Of a stretch of DNA of 64,000 nt, positions 17,216-25,601 are shown one piece after another. Position 1 is the first letter of the stretch. The number at the start of each line of letters is the position of its first letter. The translations under genes were made by a program, and so were the position numbers. The notes beneath the pieces were generated by a model. It saw only the letters and a list, made by a program, of their open reading frames with translations. It was not told the DNA's origin and searched no databases. This stretch comes from CAVPFA01 sp963703655 (GTDB lineage Bacteria; Actinomycetota; Acidimicrobiia; Acidimicrobiales; Bog-793): assembly GCA_963703655.1 (NCBI GenBank), contig CAVPFA010000006.1, positions 62,001-126,000 of the forward strand, read 5' to 3'.

Positions 17216-17249
17216 TTGACAGAGCCTCCCGTCCCTGTATCGTTGTGCT
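17216..17249 (+). promoter_or_regulatory. Sigma-70-like promoter, probably leaderless
   Basis: TTGACA at 17216-17221 and TATCGT at 17238-17243 are separated by 16 bases. The A of the regulator ATG (17250) is seven bases after the -10 box, so transcription would start at or very near the start codon. No ribosome binding site precedes it. Confidence 0.6.
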
Positions 17250-17738
17250 ATGACAGACGATAAGGACGAGAGCAAGGCGGTGCCCCAGCAACGAGTCCCG
17301 TCGATCGAGCTCCACCTCGATCTCACCTCGGGCGTGCCGACGTTCATGCAGATCGTCCAGCAGGTCGAACACGCGTTGCGGCTCGGCTACCTGTCGCCCG
17401 GCGATCAGCTTCCGAAGGTGCGCGACGTGGTTGCCCAGTTGGCGATCAATCCGAACACGGTGATGAAGGCGTACCGAGAGCTGGAAATGAAGGGGCTCGC
17501 CATCGGACGACCCGGTCAGGGAACGTTCATCGAGGCGACGCTCAATCAGGTGGCACTTCCGGTGCTCACCGAACTTCGGCGCTCGCTCGTCTCGTGGGTG
17601 ACGACCGCGGACGCTGCCGGGCTCGACGAAGACGGGATCAATGCGCTCATGGTGAACGTAATGCGGGATTTTCGTGAACGCCGCGGGAGTGTTGCCGGCC
17701 AGCGCGCGGCGCGGCCCGACGCGGAGGGCGTGGCATGA
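17250..17738 (+). CDS. GntR-family regulator, YtrA subfamily
   Basis: The 162-residue protein is short, with a winged helix (IVQQVEHALRLGYLSPGDQLPKV, RDVVAQLAINPNTVMKAYREL and GRPGQGTFIEA) and a helical tail in place of a ligand-binding domain, as in YtrA regulators. Such proteins control the ABC transporter genes that follow, often in response to cell-envelope stress or antibiotics. The stop overlaps the ATPase ATG. Effector unknown. Confidence 0.93.
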   Translation: MTDDKDESKAVPQQRVPSIELHLDLTSGVPTFMQIVQQVEHALRLGYLSPGDQLPKVRDVVAQLAINPNTVMKAYRELEMKGLAIGRPGQGTFIEATLNQVALPVLTELRRSLVSWVTTADAAGLDEDGINALMVNVMRDFRERRGSVAGQRAARPDAEGVA

Positions 17739-18652
17739 ACGTCATTGAGACCCACACGCTCGGCAAGTCCTACGGCCAGACGAGAGCACTGCACGATTGC
17801 ACGCTGGCGATCCCGGAGGGGCACGTCGTCGCGCTGGTCGGGCCGAACGGTGCCGGAAAGACGACGCTCTTGAACCTCGCGGTCGGTCTCGCAGTGCCGA
17901 CGAGCGGAGAGGTGATGGTGCTCGGCGGTCACCCCGCGGGTTCTCCCGCCGCCCTCGATGGGATCGCGTTCGTGGCGCAGAACACGCCGCTCTACAAGAA
18001 CCTGTCGGCAGCTGACCTCATCCACGAAACGCGCAATTTGAACCGACGCTTCGACCAGCGCTACGCCGAGCAGCGCCTCGACGAACTCGGAATCTCACTT
18101 CGCCAGAGGGCGGGGGAGATGTCAGGTGGCCAGCAGGCACAGCTCGCGCTGACGCTGGCGCTCGCGCGAAGGCCGCAACTTCTCGTGCTCGACGAGCCGA
18201 TGGCCTCGCTTGATCCCCTCGCCCGGATCGATTTCATGGCGACGGTTATGACGGCCGTCGCGGACGACGGCGTCTCCGTCGTGTTGTCCTCCCACGTCCT
18301 CTCGGAACTCGAGCGAGTCTGCGACTACCTCGTGCTTTTGTCGCGTGGGCGCGTCCAGGTGGTCGGGGATGTCGACGATCTCCTCGACCACCACCGTGTC
18401 CTCACCGGCCCAGCTTCGGAGGCCGAGCGGTATGCCCAGATGTGGAACGTCGTGCACGCCAGTCGCGATGCGTCGCGGGTGCACCTTCGCGTCCGTTGCG
18501 ACGGCACCTCTGAGCCGGTACCGGCTGGATGGGAGGCGCGGCCCATCACTTTGGAGGAGCTGACCATTGCCTATCTGCGTGAGCCCGATGCCGCGGCGCT
18601 GCCTGGGCCGAGCCGCAGCCGAAGCAGCGATCGATCGGAGTTGGCGAAATGA
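17735..18652 (+). CDS. ABC transporter ATP-binding protein
   Basis: The 305-residue ATPase has Walker A GPNGAGKTT (36-44), signature MSGGQQAQ (129-136), Walker B LLVLDEP (149-155), D-loop SLD and H-loop SSH (H187). After residue 205 comes a variable C-terminal region. It is of the single-domain exporter type coupled to the permease that overlaps its end by four bases. With the YtrA regulator upstream it forms a YtrABC-like system, probably moving an antibiotic, peptide or lipid across the membrane. Substrate unknown. Confidence 0.95.
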   Translation: MNVIETHTLGKSYGQTRALHDCTLAIPEGHVVALVGPNGAGKTTLLNLAVGLAVPTSGEVMVLGGHPAGSPAALDGIAFVAQNTPLYKNLSAADLIHETRNLNRRFDQRYAEQRLDELGISLRQRAGEMSGGQQAQLALTLALARRPQLLVLDEPMASLDPLARIDFMATVMTAVADDGVSVVLSSHVLSELERVCDYLVLLSRGRVQVVGDVDDLLDHHRVLTGPASEAERYAQMWNVVHASRDASRVHLRVRCDGTSEPVPAGWEARPITLEELTIAYLREPDAAALPGPSRSRSSDRSELAK

Positions 18653-19707
18653 CCACGTTCGCCTTGCCCGCCCGTCTTGACAAGGACGCCCATCTGCGGG
18701 CAGTCCCGTGGCACCGGATGGGCTGGATCATCTGGCGGCACCATCGAGTCGCGCTGACCGGTGTGGTCGCCTTCCTCGGCGCACTTGCAGTGTGGCTTTG
18801 GACCACCGGCCTTTCGGTGCACCACGAGTACGCCGCTGCGATCGCCTGCCGTCCCGTCGGTTCGGCGAACTGCACCAATATGGCCGTCATCTTTGACAGT
18901 ACGAACGCCTTTCTGAAGGGAGGCTTCGTCCTCCAGCCGGTGCCTGCGCTGATCGGGGCTTTCCTCGGACCACTGGTACTGGCCCGTGAGTTTGAAACCG
19001 GCACCTTTCGCTATGCCTGGACCCAGGCCTTCGGCCGGTGGCGCTGGGCGGTCGCCAAGCTTGTCGCGCTCGGGGTCGCCGTGGCCGCCCTCGCCGCAGC
19101 CTTCAGCGTGTTGTTGTCCTGGTACTACCAGCCCTACATCGCCGCGCAGAACGCCCCCAACGTTTCCGGGGCGAGCCCACTCTCTGCAGGGTTGTTCGAC
19201 CTTCGCGGGGTCGCTTTCGCCGCGTGGACCCTCGTCGCGTTCGCGATCGGCGTCCTCGCCGGCATGCTCATCCGTCGGATCGTGCCCGCGATCGTCGCCA
19301 CCCTCGCCGCCTATGTCGCACTCGCTCTTTTGACGGCGAACGTGCTGCGCCAGCACTACCTGGCGCCGCTCGTCGCGAGCAACCTGCACATACCTAGCTC
19401 GGCATGGGTCATCAGCGAGTGGTGGACGAAGGGCGGCAGGACCGTCTTCGGAAGCCGAATCCCGCTCGGCCTGCTCCCGCAGCTCTGCCCCGCGTCCTTC
19501 GTCGCAACCGGCCGCGGCGGCATCAACGGCTCAGGCTCCCTTAGCCCAACGCAGTGTCTCCTCCAGCACGGCTACACGGAATGGGCCAACTACCAGCCAG
19601 TCAGCCGCTTCTGGCCCTTCCAGTGGATCGAGGGGGGCTGGCTGCTTGCGCTGTCAGCGCTGCTCGTCACCGTGACTGTCTTGCTTGTCCGCCGTCGAGC
19701 GGCGTGA
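18649..19707 (+). CDS. ABC transporter permease
   Basis: The 352-residue protein has about six hydrophobic helices (for example VALTGVVAFLGALAVWLW, AVAALAAAFSVLLSW, LVAFAIGVLAGMLI and a C-terminal LLALSALLVTVTVLLV) with a large extracellular loop between the fourth and last helices. It is the membrane partner of the preceding ATPase and starts inside its stop codon. The family (ABC-2-like permeases of YtrC type) exports unknown compounds. No Cys-containing signal is seen. Confidence 0.85.
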   Translation: MTTFALPARLDKDAHLRAVPWHRMGWIIWRHHRVALTGVVAFLGALAVWLWTTGLSVHHEYAAAIACRPVGSANCTNMAVIFDSTNAFLKGGFVLQPVPALIGAFLGPLVLAREFETGTFRYAWTQAFGRWRWAVAKLVALGVAVAALAAAFSVLLSWYYQPYIAAQNAPNVSGASPLSAGLFDLRGVAFAAWTLVAFAIGVLAGMLIRRIVPAIVATLAAYVALALLTANVLRQHYLAPLVASNLHIPSSAWVISEWWTKGGRTVFGSRIPLGLLPQLCPASFVATGRGGINGSGSLSPTQCLLQHGYTEWANYQPVSRFWPFQWIEGGWLLALSALLVTVTVLLVRRRAA

Positions 19708-19741
19708 ACCGCAGGCCGCTGAATAACTACTGTGGGGCGCC

Positions 19742-20551
19742 GTGGAACCGAACGCTGCTGAGCGTGCGAGGTGGAACGACGATGCGTGGACGAAGGCTTG
19801 GCCGAAGCGGGAGGTTCTCACCGACAGCGTTACGCCCTTGCTCCTTGAGGCCCTGGAACTTCGACCGGGCGAGCGCGTGCTCGACGTCGGCTGCGGCGGT
19901 GGCAAAGCAACGCTCGCAGCCTCTCGACTCGTGCAGCCGGGCGGGAGCGTAGTTGGCGCCGACATTTCCGAAGCCCTTTTGGCACTAGCAAGAGAGAGGG
20001 CGGTAGGGAACAGCTGGGCCACTTTCGAGCAGGCGGATATGCAGGTCGATCAGGTCGGCCGTGGCAAGTTCGACGTGGCGATGAGCCAGTTCGGGATGAT
20101 GTTCTTCGACGAGCCGGTCGTCGGATTCACCAACGTCGCAAAACACCTGCGCCCGGGGGGCCGGCTCGGCTTCGCCTGCTGGCAGGCGATCGACCGCAAT
20201 CCGTGGTTCGTCGGACCGGTGCTGGCACCGTTTGTCGCCGCCCCTCCGCCGCCGGCACCCGGCAAGAGCCAGCCAGGACCCTTCTCGCTCGGGGACCCTG
20301 ATCGCGTGCGTCAGATCCTGCGGGAGGCGCGCTTTACCGCAATCCGGGTCGAGCTCCACGCCCAGGAGGTCGATGTGCCCGAGAGCGCTGTGGTCGATGA
20401 TGCCCAACTGGCCATCATGGGAGTCAGCGCCGACGCCATGGACGATGCCCGAAGAGCGGTGGCCTCAAAGATGGAGAGCTTTGCGACCGACGCCGAAATG
20501 CTCCGAATCCCTTTGGCGTACCAGGTCGTCACTTCTCGCCTTCAGAGTTGA
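19742..20551 (+). CDS. SAM-dependent methyltransferase, UbiE-like
   Basis: The 269-residue protein has motif I VLDVGCGGGKATLAAS, then VVGADISEALLALARE and GGRLGFACW, the class I Rossmann methyltransferase order. It resembles UbiE/COQ5-like or small-molecule methyltransferases. GTG 19742 was used; the preceding stretch is the end of the permease gene region. Substrate unknown. Confidence 0.9.
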   Translation: MEPNAAERARWNDDAWTKAWPKREVLTDSVTPLLLEALELRPGERVLDVGCGGGKATLAASRLVQPGGSVVGADISEALLALARERAVGNSWATFEQADMQVDQVGRGKFDVAMSQFGMMFFDEPVVGFTNVAKHLRPGGRLGFACWQAIDRNPWFVGPVLAPFVAAPPPPAPGKSQPGPFSLGDPDRVRQILREARFTAIRVELHAQEVDVPESAVVDDAQLAIMGVSADAMDDARRAVASKMESFATDAEMLRIPLAYQVVTSRLQS

Positions 20552-20860
20552 CCAAGCGGCCGTCGACCTCCACGCAGCTGTGCCGCCTCACCGACCTGAC
20601 CAGCCTCTTCGCCCCGTTGATGGGAGCTTCCGCTTCAGCTGATACGAGAAAGTGTCGAAACACTCAACGAGAGCGCACCGTGAATGCGCGAAGCCACCAC
20701 CAAGACGAGCCGATCAGGGAGGTCGAGGCCCCGGGATCCTGGTGTCGCGAAGAGGGCGGAGTCCAGCCGACGTCCCCACGAGTAGACGTCGAGGGTCATC
20801 GCAAATCCGCCTGATGATCGGCACCACTCTGAGAGCCTTGCGGACGGAGCAGCTCCTGTT
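20552..20860. other. Intergenic region without a supported gene
   Basis: This 309-base gap holds frames with no motifs and low-quality codon content. I see no terminator stem with a U-tract. The GGDEF gene start at 20861 follows GGAGCAGCTCCTGTT, itself a short GGAGC/GCTCC inverted repeat. Confidence 0.5.
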
Positions 20861-22681
20861 ATGGCCAAGCAATCTTTGAAGATTCGGGCAAGATTCGCCC
20901 TCGTGCTGGTCGTGCTAGTTCCTGCTTTGCTCGTGGTGGCCGGCGCGGGAGTTTACGGGCTGCAGTCCGAACGCAACTCAGCAGCGACGCTTTACATGGA
21001 CCACGTCCATACCGCGGAGAACGCCGCAGACCTGGCTGTCCGTCTCGGCGACGCACACGCAGCTGTCCTCGAGTTGCTGCTTGACCTCGGTAGCCCGACC
21101 TACACGGCGCGCGTCACTGCCAACCTGTCGAGTGCGTCCACCGACGTCGAAGTTGGAATCGCAACGATGCGTGCTAGTTCCGTTGGCGATCGATCAGAAA
21201 CAAGGGACGTCAACGCGATCGCCGCCGGTTGGACGTACCTGCAAGACGTCCGGTCCAGCGGGGGGCTGTCTGGAGGCAGTCCGGCATCGGAGGCAACCGA
21301 AGTGCGCAAGGTTGAGGCGATCTTTGATCCCATGGTTGCCGACGCTAAGTCGATCGTTCACATAGAGGCGACCCAGGCTGGCACTTCCTATGCGGGAGTG
21401 CTCTCAAGCTACGCCTCCAGCGTGCACCTCATGCTTCTCGTGCTGATCCTCGGTCTCGTGATTGCGACCGGCATGGTTGTTTGGCTTATCCGGTCCGTCT
21501 TGACCCGAACGCTCTCATTCTCCGCCTTCGCGAACGCGGTGAAGGAAGGAGACTTCAGCCAGCGACTTTCCCCGCGGGGCAATGACGAACTCGACCAGCT
21601 CGGCACAGCGCTGGAGCAGCTGGCAAGGCGACAACAATCCGAGGAGCTCTACGACGCCGCAAAACTCGAATTCTCAGACACCATGCAGCTGACCGAGAGC
21701 GAGCAGGAGGCGCATGACCTTCTCAAGCGCTACTTGGAGCGCGCGATCTCGAGCTGCACGGTCACAATCCTCAATCGCAACAACAGTGCCGACCGCCTCG
21801 AGTCCGTCACGGTCCTGCCGCATGGATCACCCCTGGCGCTCGGTCTCGAAGGAGCCAAGCCGCGCGGCTGCCTTGCGGTGCGGATGGCGCGACCCCGCAT
21901 CGATTCCGGTGACGCGGATCCGCTCCTGGTTTGTCCAGTTTGTTCGGGCTGTGAAGGGCGAACGATGTGCACGCCGCTCCTGGTCGGAGGGGAGGTCATC
22001 GGTTCGGTTCTCGCCAATCACGACGCACCGCTCACCGACTACGAGCGACGCTGTGTAAGTGAATCTGTCGTCCAATCTGCCCCGGTGCTCGGGAACCTGC
22101 GCAACCTTGCGATCGCCGAGTTGCGGAGCGCAACCGACGCCCTCACGGGGCTACCGAACCGTCGGGCGATCGAGGACACACTCAAGCGAATGGTGGCGCA
22201 ATCATCCCGGACGGTCTCGCCGCTCAGTGCTTTGATGTGCGATCTGGACCATTTCAAGACCGTCAATGACCAGTTCGGACACGGCGCGGGCGATGACCTT
22301 CTGGCTGCTGTCGGGGTGGCTCTCACCGATGTGCTCCGAACGAGTGACTTCGTTGGCCGCTACGGGGGCGAGGAGTTTCTCATTTTGCTTCCGGCGACCG
22401 GACGCGATGGAGCCCTTGAGATCGCGAGGAGAGTCAGGCTTGCCGTCGCTGACATCCGAGTTCCAACGGTGGCGCAGGGCGTGACGCTCAGCATCGGCAT
22501 TGCTGTCCTACCTGACCAAGCGGTCGACGCAAGAACTCTCGAACGGGCGGCCGATCGTGCGCTGTACGCGGCCAAGAATGCTGGACGCGACCGCATAGAG
22601 GTCTTTGGCGGAGACTCTGTGGCTCCGGCTCCGGCTCCGGCTGCGGCGGCGGCGACGGTGAATGGGCTGCGCATCGAGTAG
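20861..22681 (+). CDS. Membrane diguanylate cyclase with HAMP and GAF domains
   Basis: The 606-residue protein has a TM helix at about 10-33, an external helical sensor, a second TM near 188-210 (LMLLVLILGLVIATGMVV) and a HAMP-like linker. A GAF-type domain with four cysteines follows (LLVCPVCSGCEGRTMC, about 351-368, which may bind metal or a cofactor), then a C-terminal GGDEF. The active site reads GGEEF (502-506), the active variant, and an RxxD inhibitory site (RTSD, 493-496) sits five residues before it. It makes cyclic di-GMP with product inhibition. A Pro-Ala tail ends the protein. The Cys cluster is unusual. No partner gene is adjacent. Confidence 0.93.
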   Translation: MAKQSLKIRARFALVLVVLVPALLVVAGAGVYGLQSERNSAATLYMDHVHTAENAADLAVRLGDAHAAVLELLLDLGSPTYTARVTANLSSASTDVEVGIATMRASSVGDRSETRDVNAIAAGWTYLQDVRSSGGLSGGSPASEATEVRKVEAIFDPMVADAKSIVHIEATQAGTSYAGVLSSYASSVHLMLLVLILGLVIATGMVVWLIRSVLTRTLSFSAFANAVKEGDFSQRLSPRGNDELDQLGTALEQLARRQQSEELYDAAKLEFSDTMQLTESEQEAHDLLKRYLERAISSCTVTILNRNNSADRLESVTVLPHGSPLALGLEGAKPRGCLAVRMARPRIDSGDADPLLVCPVCSGCEGRTMCTPLLVGGEVIGSVLANHDAPLTDYERRCVSESVVQSAPVLGNLRNLAIAELRSATDALTGLPNRRAIEDTLKRMVAQSSRTVSPLSALMCDLDHFKTVNDQFGHGAGDDLLAAVGVALTDVLRTSDFVGRYGGEEFLILLPATGRDGALEIARRVRLAVADIRVPTVAQGVTLSIGIAVLPDQAVDARTLERAADRALYAAKNAGRDRIEVFGGDSVAPAPAPAAAAATVNGLRIE

Positions 22682-22741
22682 ATACAGGTGGAGGCAGCTG
22701 GTTTCGGAGTTTCAGACGCGTTGCTGCGTTAGGTTTCCTGC

Positions 22742-23629
22742 GTGAACCGAAGCGCCCAAGTCACCACCGCAGCCGACGGCCGCACTCTCGTGTTCGCTGA
22801 GTGGGGCGACCTCGGTGGCAAGCCCGTCTTCGCCCTCCACGGCACGCCCGGGTGCAGGCTCAGTCGCCACCCGGACGAGGAGCTCGTGCACTCGACCGGC
22901 GTCCGGGTCATCACCTACGACCGGCCCGGCTATGGAGGCTCAGATCGCCATCGTGGGCGCGTCGTAGCCGACTGTGCAGGGGACGTGGCCTCGATCGCTG
23001 ACGTGCTCGGCCTCGAACATTTCGCGGTCTGGGGCGGCTCGGGCGGAGGGCCCCATGCGCTGGCGGTCGCCGCTCTTCTGGGAGACCGCGTGACCCGGGC
23101 GGCGTGTGTCGTGGGCGTGGCGCCCTACGAAGCCTTGGGAGACGGGTGGTTCACCGGCATGGACCCGGAGAACGTGAAGGAGTTCGGCTGGGCACTGGAA
23201 GGCGAGGACCGGCTCACCGAAGAGCTCGAGCGAGAGGCCAAGCATCTTCGTCAGAGGGCTTCTGTCGACCCCTCTCGGATCCTTGACCAGTTCGACCTAC
23301 CTCCCTCGGACAAGGCCGTGCTCGCTCGGGAGGATTTCGCCCAGGTTTTCCGGGAGTCGGTCTTCGAGGAGACCCGCAACGGCGTTGGAGGCTGGGTCGA
23401 TGACGACATCGCCCTCACCGCTCCCTGGGGCTTCGACCCGGCGACGATCGCCGTCCCGATGCAGGTCTGGTACGGGACATCCGATGTTCTCGTTCCGCCA
23501 TCTCATGGCGAGTGGATTGCTCGGGCCGTGCCGGGAGCGGTCGCGAGAGTAAGCGACCTCGGTCACCTAGGAGACCCGGATTCCGACCTCGTCGAGCGTC
23601 ACGCCTGGCTTACGGCATCGGGAGCATGA
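22742..23629 (+). CDS. Alpha/beta hydrolase
   Basis: The 295-residue protein has the oxyanion segment ALHGTPGCRLS, the nucleophile elbow GGSGGG (GxSxG at about 99-103), the acid in WYGTSDVLVPP and the base in DLGHLG. This is a complete catalytic triad for ester, lactone or epoxide hydrolysis. GTG 22742 is the start. The next small gene overlaps its stop (ATGA). Substrate unknown. Confidence 0.92.
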   Translation: MNRSAQVTTAADGRTLVFAEWGDLGGKPVFALHGTPGCRLSRHPDEELVHSTGVRVITYDRPGYGGSDRHRGRVVADCAGDVASIADVLGLEHFAVWGGSGGGPHALAVAALLGDRVTRAACVVGVAPYEALGDGWFTGMDPENVKEFGWALEGEDRLTEELEREAKHLRQRASVDPSRILDQFDLPPSDKAVLAREDFAQVFRESVFEETRNGVGGWVDDDIALTAPWGFDPATIAVPMQVWYGTSDVLVPPSHGEWIARAVPGAVARVSDLGHLGDPDSDLVERHAWLTASGA

Positions 23630-23880
23630 GTCGATCGATCGTGCGAAACCAGACGCGCAATGGGGGACGGGACGCAGCGCTCAGAGACGAGGACAACCGG
23701 GGACCAGCCAAGACCCTGGCAATGAGGATGATGGCTGATGGGATCGACGTCAACGACTCCGAGGCCGTCGACGCATGGTTCCAGCAGCAACCTGACCCGA
23801 AGCCTCTGTGGTTCGGGAGATTGGACCACGGGCGTGTCGGATTCGTGGCACAGCCTGTCGAGCGATCGACGATGCCTTAA
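23626..23880 (+). CDS. Small hypothetical protein
   Basis: The 84-residue frame starts at ATG 23626, overlapping the hydrolase stop by four bases, which suggests coupled translation. Only the middle (AKTLAMRMMADGIDVND, then EAVDAWFQQQPDPKPLW) looks structured, as a short helix followed by a proline turn. No family recognised. Confidence 0.45.
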   Translation: MSRSIVRNQTRNGGRDAALRDEDNRGPAKTLAMRMMADGIDVNDSEAVDAWFQQQPDPKPLWFGRLDHGRVGFVAQPVERSTMP

Positions 23881-23914
23881 GATCCTGTGGGTCGCCCGTT
23901 CCCAGGGCGCCTCG

Positions 23915-24499
23915 ATGGCCAGGCGCCGCCACCAAGTCGCCCCGAACTATGAAGCACTGGAGTTGCGCTTCGCTCGTTGCGTGACGAGCGGGCCGAAGTC
24001 GAAGCCGCGTGACTTGGGTGCGCAACGTCGCAATCGCCAACACTCGTGTTGGGATCACCTCATCCTTGCCCCGCTCTGGGTCGCCTACGAGGCCAATCTC
24101 GGAACGCTGCTTCGGACCTGCGACGCAGTTGGCTCGTGCATGGCGGTACCGAACACGTCGCAGTACCGCGAGGCTCTCGACCGCGGTGACACTCTCGTGA
24201 GTCGTCCACATATCCATTGGCTGGACCGCCCGAAATCGTCGTGGATCGAACAACAGAGATCGACCGGGACAGCGATTCTCGCCGTCGAGCTCGCCGAGGA
24301 CGCGATGCCGCTGACCTTGCTCGAACCAGCCAGGTCTCGAACGATCGTGCTGCTTGGCCACGAACGGTTTGGCGTGCCCGATGAAGTGTGGCCGCTGCTC
24401 GATGGCGTAGTCCAGATTCCGATGATCGGCAGGGGTAAGAGCCTGAACGTGGCCGTGGCCGGATCGCTCGTCCTCTACCGACTCGCTGGACTTGCCTGA
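23915..24499 (+). CDS. TrmH/SpoU-family RNA methyltransferase
   Basis: The 194-residue protein shows motif 1 NLGTLLRTCDAVG (family pattern NxGxxxRTA), motif 2 IVLLGHERFGVP and motif 3 IPMIGRGKSLNVAVAGSLVLYR, which form the trefoil-knot SAM site. SpoU-family enzymes 2-O-methylate ribose in tRNA or rRNA. The start ATG 23915 was chosen over an upstream frame with no domain homology. It lacks an N-terminal RNA-binding extension, so tRNA versus rRNA target is undecided. Confidence 0.9.
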   Translation: MARRRHQVAPNYEALELRFARCVTSGPKSKPRDLGAQRRNRQHSCWDHLILAPLWVAYEANLGTLLRTCDAVGSCMAVPNTSQYREALDRGDTLVSRPHIHWLDRPKSSWIEQQRSTGTAILAVELAEDAMPLTLLEPARSRTIVLLGHERFGVPDEVWPLLDGVVQIPMIGRGKSLNVAVAGSLVLYRLAGLA

Positions 24500-24509
24500 G
24501 AAGTCAGCC

Positions 24510-24880
24510 GACCCTGCGGAGTCGGCGTCAAGGTTTGAGTGGGCCGAGTTCGGCAGCCGAAAGGTGGGCTCGTCATCGCGCTCGCGCTCCTCCCGGACGG
24601 CGGTCAGCACCTCAAGCTCGATCCGGTCCTTCGGTCGCCCGGATGCCCGCTTCATACGGATGAGATCGTCGAGGTCGCACACTTGGACGATCACACCACC
24701 GCCGTGGTCGAACCTCGCCGCGTTTGCCGCGAGCTCGTCGAAGCTCTTTATGCCGGCGGGCAGGCCAAGAATGTCCAGCGGGCCGAGTGTCGTCGTGAAT
24801 GTGAAGTTTTGGCGGGCGGCCAGAATTGCCGCGTCCAGCTGGAACCACTGGCGAAAAGTAGGATCATCAGAATGTATGAT
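24510..24880 (-). pseudogene. Remnant of a nucleotidyltransferase-type protein
   Basis: On the minus strand, residues FRQWFQLDAAILAARQNF are followed by TTTLGPLDILGLPAGIKSFDEL and, after about 25 residues, LDDLIRMKRASGRPKDRIE. This matches the C-terminal half of a family of stand-alone nucleotidyltransferase-like proteins that end with MKRAAGRPKD. The N-terminal half with the GSxxDxD site is absent because the MazE-type gene occupies its place, and no stop codon ends the frame before the antisense of the methyltransferase gene. It is therefore a truncated relic, not a working gene. Confidence 0.6.
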
Positions 24881-24883
24881 TCT
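24869..24883. promoter_or_regulatory. Palindrome before the AbrB/MazE-type antitoxin
   Basis: AGAAT-GTATG-ATTCT is a perfect 5-bp inverted repeat that ends three bases before ATG 24887. As with the other toxin-antitoxin loci here, autorepression by the antitoxin is the likely function. Confidence 0.5.
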
Positions 24884-24886
24884 CCC

Positions 24887-25192
24887 ATGGCACGGATCAC
24901 CATACGGGCAAAAGGCCAGCTGACACTGCCCGACGAAATCCGTAAGGCAGCGCGCCTCGAGGAAGGCGACCTCCTCGAGGCGGAGATCACCGCCGACGGC
25001 ATCTTGCTCCGTCCTCAGAAGGTGATCGACGCCACCCAGGCATGGTTCTGGACGCCAGAGTGGCAGGCCGGCGAGCGTGAGGCGGATGTCGACCGCGGCG
25101 CGGGCAGGATCGAGAGCTTCAGCTCGGGCGATGAGTTCCTCGGCGCTCTGCAATCCCAAGTCAACGCCCGGCGCAGGCGATCCTCGCGATAG
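24887..25192 (+). CDS. AbrB/MazE-family antitoxin
   Basis: The 101-residue protein begins with the SpoVT/AbrB swapped-hairpin motif (ITIRAKGQLTLPDEIRKAARLEEGDLLEAEI) that binds DNA. The C-terminal half is acidic and probably disordered, as expected for a toxin-binding tail. The toxin-like gene starts six bases after its stop. The ATG at 24887 is the only start preceded by the palindrome; upstream codons in this frame belong to the relic region. Confidence 0.88.
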   Translation: MARITIRAKGQLTLPDEIRKAARLEEGDLLEAEITADGILLRPQKVIDATQAWFWTPEWQAGEREADVDRGAGRIESFSSGDEFLGALQSQVNARRRRSSR

Positions 25193-25198
25193 CACGGG

Positions 25199-25492
25199 GT
25201 GCCTACTTACGCCTGGCTGGCCCGCTTTCGGGCGGACTTCGGCTCGCTGGCTCCGAGCCAGCAAGCGGCCTTCCTTGTCGCGGTGGCGCAATTCGTCGAG
25301 GACCTGGGATCTCACCGCAGGTTCCGGAGGGGCCTCCGGGTCAAGGGCGTGAAGGGAGCGTCAGGCATCTTCGAGATGACGTGGGCCGACGACGGACGTG
25401 CGACGTTCGAGTACGGCGAGCCTGTCATGGAAAGCGAGCCGCACGTCGTGTGGCGTCGGATCGGCACCCATGCGGTGCTTGACCGACCCTGA
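25199..25492 (+). CDS. RelE-like type II toxin
   Basis: The 97-residue protein (GTG 25199) has the pattern of RelE-superfamily toxins paired with MazE-like antitoxins in actinobacteria: WLARFRADFGSLAPSQQAAFLVAVAQFVEDL, then RFRRGLRVKGVKGASGIFEMTW and the C-terminal VVWRRIGTHAVLDRP. The R-I-G-T-H segment is typical. mRNA interference is the likely activity, in the cytosol. Pairing with the preceding AbrB-type gene by position supports the call. Confidence 0.85.
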   Translation: MPTYAWLARFRADFGSLAPSQQAAFLVAVAQFVEDLGSHRRFRRGLRVKGVKGASGIFEMTWADDGRATFEYGEPVMESEPHVVWRRIGTHAVLDRP

Positions 25493-25601
25493 TAGCCCTC
25501 AGACGCCACAGGACGCCTGTCGGCGGTTGCAAACTTTCATGAATAGTCGGTGGCACGGGGGTGACCAGGCATCAGGAAGGTCTCGCGCCGGCGGTGGACG
25601 G

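Noticed and set aside
23750..25315. 521-codon minus-strand open frame
   Set aside because: Most is antisense of the TrmH-type and AbrB/RelE genes; only the stretch near 24510-24880 shows family similarity and is listed as a relic.
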